Shown one piece after another: positions 62,596 to 64,000 of a stretch of DNA of 64,000 nt (position 1 is the first letter of the stretch; the number at the start of each line of letters is the position of its first letter). The translations under genes were made by a program, and so were the position numbers. Source of the DNA: Flavobacteriales bacterium (GTDB taxonomy: Bacteria; Bacteroidota; Bacteroidia; NS11-12g; UBA955); assembly GCA_947496375.1 (NCBI GenBank), contig CANMCY010000008.1, forward strand, positions 30,042 to 94,041, read 5' to 3'. Under the pieces are notes generated by a model. It made no database searches, was not told the DNA's origin, and saw only the letters and a list, made by a program, of their open reading frames with translations.

Positions 62596-63197
62596 CGGCG
62601 GCAGGCCAACAGGCGGATTACCTGTGCTTTCCCTTCATGGAAGGGTCCTTCGCTTAATTCTGTCTCAGGAGTCTCAAGTAATTCAATTTTCCATTCATGC
62701 TCGGGGAAATCGTTTTTCAGCATTTCCTGGGTATACAACATGCTCACATCTTTGGGCCCTCCGGATTGCAGTTCCAGTTGTAAAGGATTGAATGCTTCCA
62801 GAATCACATATCCACCCTTCTTTACCCAGTAGGCCACTTTGTGATGAAATTCACTGCGAATTTCAGGAGGCATGTGTGCATAAATGAGTGCTGCGGCATC
62901 CATTGATGCCGGCTCTGCCTGAAATGACAGGAAGTTAGTAGTTTGGTACACAAACGTTACCTGATGGCTTAGTGCTAGTTTTAGGGCTTTTTCTTTGGCC
63001 ACCTCACTGTAGTCAAATGCCGTTACATCCCAGCCGTTTTTTGCGGCGTATACAGCATTTCGGCCTTCGCCCTCCGCCGGAAGTAGTAGTTTCCCGGTAT
63101 TTATTTTGTCAATACAGTGTTTAAAAAATACATTGGGTAACAACCCATATACGGTTTCATTGTTTTGATAGCGTTCATTCCAGAATGTGGCCTGCAT
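62592..63197 (-). CDS. Class I SAM-dependent methyltransferase (TehB/thiopurine-type), Crp-controlled
   Basis: 201 residues. FWNERYQNNETVYGLLPN at the N-terminus, the SAM motif LLLPAEGEGRNAVYAA and acidic AFDYS, then ALIYAHMPPEIR, match the small TehB-like methyltransferases that handle thiols or metalloid anions. It reads toward the SoxB-like gene but carries the same operator as the sulfur genes, so it belongs to the same regulon. Substrate inferred only from context. Confidence 0.87.
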   Translation of the reverse strand: MQATFWNERYQNNETVYGLLPNVFFKHCIDKINTGKLLLPAEGEGRNAVYAAKNGWDVTAFDYSEVAKEKALKLALSHQVTFVYQTTNFLSFQAEPASMDAAALIYAHMPPEIRSEFHHKVAYWVKKGGYVILEAFNPLQLELQSGGPKDVSMLYTQEMLKNDFPEHEWKIELLETPETELSEGPFHEGKAQVIRLLACRR

Positions 63198-63201
63198 GGG
63201 G

Positions 63202-63246
63202 CAAAGCTAATTACAGATGTCTATTTAAAGTGTAACATAAGTTTCA
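63202..63246 (-). promoter_or_regulatory. Class II Crp/Fnr-type operator and -7 box of the methyltransferase
   Basis: On the minus strand, TGAAAC-TTAT-GTTACA (63246-63231), a 21-base spacer, then TAGCTTTG (63209-63202), an exact TAnnTTTG. The predicted start is the A of the ATG at 63197, so the operator centre is at -41.5 and the message is leaderless. Confidence 0.7.
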
Positions 63247-63368
63247 TCTGTCCTGCTTTCCAATTTATCGACTTCCACAATCTGTGTACAATCTTTTTGG
63301 TTCGGTTTTTGTTAGTAGTGGTAATATTGCATAAAAACCTACGCAAACCTATTCAATAATTAATGTTT

Positions 63369-64000
63369 ATGAAAAAAATCCTATTTGCATTCACCCTGAT
63401 TGCATTGGTATCGGTGGGTTGTGTTTCCAAGAAAAAATACAACGCCGAAGTTTCCAAAAATGTGCTTCTGAATGATTCTTTGAATCGCATCACCAACCAG
63501 CTCGATGTTTGTCTGAGCGACAAGCAGGCCCAGCGCAATGAAATCAAACGCCTGGAGGCCGAATTAATCAGTCTGCGTGCCAATGCCAACAACCTGATGG
63601 GGCAGCTGGAAGATTTGTCTATTATCAGCAAAGCACAGGCCGAAAGCATAAAGCAGTCGCTTCAGAATATCAGTTCTAAAGATTCCTACATTAAAGATCT
63701 GCAATCTGCCATGGCCCGCAAAGACTCGCTGAACATGCAGCTGGTATTGAGTTTAAAGGGTGCCTTGAAAGACATTAACGACAAAGACGTTGAAATTAAA
63801 GTTGAGGGTAGTGCTGTGTTTGTTGACATCTCTGATAAGCTGCTTTTCAAGCAAAACAGTTTTGAAGTAGAAGGCGGCGCACTGAAAGTGCTGGAGAAAG
63901 TAGCCACAGTGTTGAAAGCCCAGAAAGACATCACCTTTATGGTAGAGGGCCACACCGATAATGTTCCCATGAATGGTAAAATTTTGGAAGACAACTGGGA
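63369..64000 (+). CDS. OmpA-family lipoprotein, 3' end outside window
   Basis: The gene starts at ATG 63369 (an in-frame ATG also at 63363) and runs past the window end. Signal peptide MKKILFAFTLIALVSVGC with a good lipobox, then a charged helical stretch of about 100 residues (coiled-coil-like, NQLDVCLSDKQAQRNEIKRL). The start of an OmpA C-terminal peptidoglycan-binding domain follows (VEGSAVFVDISDKLLFK, VLEKVATVLK, FMVEGHTDNVPM). A structural lipoprotein linking outer membrane and peptidoglycan. Confidence 0.9.
   Translation, partial: MKKILFAFTLIALVSVGCVSKKKYNAEVSKNVLLNDSLNRITNQLDVCLSDKQAQRNEIKRLEAELISLRANANNLMGQLEDLSIISKAQAESIKQSLQNISSKDSYIKDLQSAMARKDSLNMQLVLSLKGALKDINDKDVEIKVEGSAVFVDISDKLLFKQNSFEVEGGALKVLEKVATVLKAQKDITFMVEGHTDNVPMNGKILEDNW

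Overview
The window is chromosomal DNA from a member of the Bacteroidota. Evidence: outer-surface proteins carry type A and type B C-terminal sorting signals of the type IX secretion system (T9SS); a PorX-type regulator and an Oar-like TonB-dependent receptor are present; and many genes follow a TAnnTTTG -7 box, often with TTG 17-21 nt further upstream, which is the Bacteroidota housekeeping promoter. The oxidase operon layout and moderate GC would fit Chitinophagales- or Saprospirales-like lineages, but I cannot place it more exactly.

Layout. 1-6.3 kb: the end of a PKD-repeat surface protein, maf, a 3-hydroxyacyl-CoA dehydrogenase, queA, a palindromic intergenic repeat, and a membrane-bound beta-propeller/AraC regulator. 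6.5-11.5 kb: a giant secreted beta-helix/InlB-repeat protein. 11.7-12.5 kb: a 90-bp tandem array, a nested inverted repeat and two tRNA-Leu genes. 12.6-18.1 kb: rhomboid protease, GIN-domain lipoprotein, TPR protein, HD phosphohydrolase, rsmA, VWA protein. 18.2-27.1 kb: a complete cytochrome c oxidase operon with heme A/O synthesis and SCO copper chaperone. 27.2-42.2 kb: mostly housekeeping genes (recA, radC, gcvP, tsaE, porX, thiamine pyrophosphokinase, exonuclease III, purM-type cyclo-ligase, surE, lpxB). 42.2-43.7 kb: a ParDE toxin-antitoxin pair, a cREC-type orphan and tRNA-Ala. 43.7-53.0 kb: a large secreted choice-of-anchor protein, a glycosyltransferase, an LpxH-like phosphoesterase and the Oar-like receptor.

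53.2-63.2 kb is the most interesting part: a sulfur-handling locus. It holds a Crp/Fnr regulator with one cysteine pair, a TauE/SafE exporter, a persulfide-dioxygenase/rhodanese fusion, a rhodanese, a YeeE/YedE transporter in two halves, a membrane-anchored TsdA-like diheme cytochrome, a methyltransferase, a porin, a Tat-exported SoxB-like hydrolase and a convergent second methyltransferase. Three promoters in it share an inverted repeat TGTAAC-N4-GTnnCA, each separated by exactly 21 bp from a -7 box. The repeat is therefore centred at -41.5 of the predicted start in all three, the classic class II Crp geometry. I infer a small regulon that takes up, oxidises and exports inorganic sulfur compounds, with electrons passed to a respiratory chain such as the oxidase encoded at 18-27 kb.

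The window ends inside an OmpA-family lipoprotein gene.
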